Source: Comamonas halotolerans | GTDB taxonomy: Bacteria > Pseudomonadota > Gammaproteobacteria > Burkholderiales > Burkholderiaceae_C | Reading direction: 5' to 3' | Length of the DNA stretch: 64,000 bases | NCBI RefSeq assembly: GCF_030162935.1 | Contig: NZ_JASAUZ010000067.1 | Span: 1-64,000, forward strand | Shown here: positions 62,348 to 64,000 of the stretch, one piece after another | How positions within the stretch are numbered: the stretch's first letter is position 1 | Layout: the number at the start of each line of letters is the position of its first letter | Translations under genes and position numbers: made by a program | Notes under the pieces: generated by a model | Database searches by the model: none | What the model was told of the DNA's origin: nothing | What the model saw: only the letters and a program-made list of their open reading frames with translations

Positions 62348-63231
62348 CGCTTCACACCTTTGAGGCATTGCATCAAATACTTGCCGTAGCCGTTCTTAAG
62401 CAGAGGCTGCGCCAGCTTTTCCAGTTGCACAGCATCAATCCAGCCAGCCCGGAAAGCAATCTCTTCCGGGCACGCCACTTTCAGACCTTGGCGCTGCTCC
62501 AGCGTGGCAATGAACTGCCCTGCTTCCAGCAAGCTTTCATGTGTACCCGTATCCAGCCAGGCGTAGCCGCGCCCCATCAGCTTCACATTGAGCTGCTGCT
62601 GTTCCAGGTACAGCTTGTTCAAGTCCGTGATTTCCAGCTCACCACGTGCCGAAGGCTTCAGCGACTTGGCCAGATCAACCACTTGGTTATCGTAGAAATA
62701 CAAGCCGGTGACCGCGTAGTTCGACTTGGGGCTGCTTGGCTTTTCCTCCAGAGACAGTACCTTGCCTTGCTGGTCAAACTCGGCCACGCCATACCGCTCG
62801 GGGTCTTGAACATGATAGGCAAACACGGTCGACCCGGTGGTTTGCTTATCGGCACCTTCCAGCAATTTTGGAAAGTCATGCCCATAAAAAATGTTGTCAC
62901 CCAGCACCAGCGCACTGGGCGCACCTGCCAGGAACTCCTCGCCAATCAGAAACGCCTGCGCCAGCCCATCAGGACTTGGCTGCACGGCGTACTGCAAATT
63001 CAGGCCCCACTGGCTTCCATCACCCAGCAATTGTTCAAAGCGCGGAGTATCCTGAGGCGTGCTGATGATCAAAATTTCGCGAATCCCTGCCAGCATCAGC
63101 GTGCTCAGCGGGTAGTAAATCATCGGCTTGTCATACACGGGCAGCAATTGTTTGCTGATGGCCAGTGTTGCAGGGTGCAGCCGTGTACCGGAGCCCCCCG
63201 CCAAGATGATGCCTTTGCGTGCTTGTGTCAT
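62344..63231 (-). CDS. rfbA: Glucose-1-phosphate thymidylyltransferase
   Basis: A 295-aa enzyme making dTDP-glucose from dTTP and glucose-1-phosphate, the first step to dTDP-L-rhamnose. The ATG at 63231 gives [15 protein letters not shown] (nucleotide loop) at residues 6-20; the frame is open upstream only because it overlaps spacer. [34 protein letters not shown] and [14 protein letters not shown] are diagnostic. It starts 11 bp after rfbD. Confidence 0.97.
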   Translation of the reverse strand: MTQARKGIILAGGSGTRLHPATLAISKQLLPVYDKPMIYYPLSTLMLAGIREILIISTPQDTPRFEQLLGDGSQWGLNLQYAVQPSPDGLAQAFLIGEEFLAGAPSALVLGDNIFYGHDFPKLLEGADKQTTGSTVFAYHVQDPERYGVAEFDQQGKVLSLEEKPSSPKSNYAVTGLYFYDNQVVDLAKSLKPSARGELEITDLNKLYLEQQQLNVKLMGRGYAWLDTGTHESLLEAGQFIATLEQRQGLKVACPEEIAFRAGWIDAVQLEKLAQPLLKNGYGKYLMQCLKGVKR

Positions 63232-63242
63232 GGGTGTGTTTC

Positions 63243-64000
63243 TCACAAAATTTCTTGCAGCATGCGCTTGACGCCATGCTGCCAATGGGGCAACTGCAAA
63301 CCAAAATTGCTTTGCAGCTTGGCGGTATTCAAGCGCGAATTTTGAGGGCGCTGCGCCGGAGTGGGGAACGCACTGGTAGGCACTGGCTCAATGGTCTGCA
63401 CTTTCAATGCCAAATCAGGCCGCAGCTGACGCACTGTTTCGATCACAAACTGCGCATAAGCATGCCAGTTGGTTTCTCCAGCCGCCACGCAGTGATACAG
63501 CCCCAGATGCTCCGGGTGCAGGAGCACATGGCGAATCGCATGCGCGGTCACATCGGCCAGCAGATCTGCACCTGTCGGCGCGCCATACTGATCATTGATC
63601 ACCGTCAGTTTTTCGCGCTCTTGCGCCAGACGCAGCATGGTCTTGGCAAAGTTGCCACCGCGGGCGGCATACACCCAGCTGGTACGAAAAATCAGATGGC
63701 GGCAGCCACTGGCCTGAATGTGTTGTTCCCCCTCCAGCTTGGTCTGACCATATGCCGACAGAGGCGCCACCGCAGCCTGCTCATCGCGCGGCGCATCACC
63801 GTTGCCATCAAACACATAGTCGGTACTGTAGTGCACCAGCAGTGCGTTCAACGCCAATGCTTCACGCGCCAGCACAGCCGGTGTGGCGGCGTTCAGCAAA
63901 CGTGCAAGCTCTGGCTCGCTCTCTGCCTTGTCAACCGCTGTATGCGCGGCTGCATTGACGATGACATCCGGCCGCACAGCGCGCACGCTGCGTGCCACGC
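63243..64000 (-). CDS. rfbD: dTDP-4-dehydrorhamnose reductase, partial (5' end beyond window)
   Basis: About 252 C-terminal residues; the first 45 or so, with the NADPH-binding loop, lie past the right edge. It reduces dTDP-4-keto-L-rhamnose to dTDP-L-rhamnose. [38 protein letters not shown] and the catalytic YGQTKLEGE (Tyr-x-x-x-Lys) are clear. The order rfbD-rfbA-rfbC suggests rfbB lies just upstream, outside the window. Confidence 0.96.
   Translation of the reverse strand, partial: VARSVRAVRPDVIVNAAAHTAVDKAESEPELARLLNAATPAVLAREALALNALLVHYSTDYVFDGNGDAPRDEQAAVAPLSAYGQTKLEGEQHIQASGCRHLIFRTSWVYAARGGNFAKTMLRLAQEREKLTVINDQYGAPTGADLLADVTAHAIRHVLLHPEHLGLYHCVAAGETNWHAYAQFVIETVRQLRPDLALKVQTIEPVPTSAFPTPAQRPQNSRLNTAKLQSNFGLQLPHWQHGVKRMLQEIL

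Overview
The window looks like a chromosomal segment of a betaproteobacterium of the order Burkholderiales, most likely family Comamonadaceae (Comamonas or a close relative). The reasons are two unpaired Bug-family (tripartite tricarboxylate) binding proteins, a SlmA-type TetR regulator, a heteromeric acyl-CoA dehydrogenase cluster next to etfB, and moderately G+C-rich DNA. The genus is an inference; no rRNA or tRNA gene is present to anchor it.

Layout. 1-11.5 kb: a minus-strand catabolic operon. From its promoter end it reads: enoyl-CoA hydratase/3-hydroxyacyl-CoA dehydrogenase fusion, thiolase, large and small acyl-CoA dehydrogenase subunits, crotonase-fold protein, class III CoA-transferase, two Bug solute receptors, then the start of etfB. 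A LysR regulator diverges from it. The order matches the pim (pimelate/dicarboxylate) operon, with a CoA-transferase in place of the CoA ligase. 11.5-20.5 kb: mixed housekeeping and regulatory genes (YXWGXW lipoprotein, membrane diguanylate cyclase, orphan Tat-type peptide-binding protein, HtpX, NYN-LOTUS protein, PyrC, siderophore-interacting flavoprotein with a Fur-box-like palindrome). 20.6-28.2 kb: a GltIJKL-type amino-acid ABC transporter, a LysR regulator and a divergent three-gene TRAP transporter. 28.3-34.9 kb: Na/Pi cotransporter-like protein, 2-hydroxyacid dehydrogenase, ATM1-type ABC exporter, two hotdog thioesterases and a bactofilin.

34.9-45 kb: a second beta-oxidation operon on the minus strand, headed by a TetR regulator with a perfect operator-like palindrome: TetR, 598-aa acyl-CoA dehydrogenase, DUF2147 protein, FadN-type 3-hydroxyacyl-CoA dehydrogenase/hydratase, thiolase, alpha/beta hydrolase, TesB-like thioesterase and an enoyl-CoA isomerase. 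The 3' end of the isomerase gene is duplicated downstream as a hairpin-bearing tandem repeat. The two operons carry opposite fusion architectures for hydratase and dehydrogenase and probably serve different acyl chains (dicarboxylic versus ordinary fatty acids), both feeding electrons to ETF.

45-64 kb: slmA, a two-component system, argB, a surface-polysaccharide locus (WecA/MraY-like initiating transferase, three glycosyltransferases, an EpsG-like polymerase, a Wzx flippase; partly very A+T-rich and probably acquired), glyQ-glyS, an SPFH/zinc-ribbon gene pair resembling the Bacillus YdjI/YdjG membrane-stress proteins, and the dTDP-rhamnose genes rfbD(partial)-rfbA-rfbC. The rhamnose genes plausibly supply the polysaccharide locus.

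Nothing here is a CRISPR array, prophage or complete insertion sequence. The strongest candidates for new biology are the CoA-transferase variant of the pim operon with its crotonase that lacks both hydratase glutamates, the duplicated gene-end hairpin repeat, and the SPFH-excisionase-type HTH fusion beside a zinc-ribbon membrane protein.
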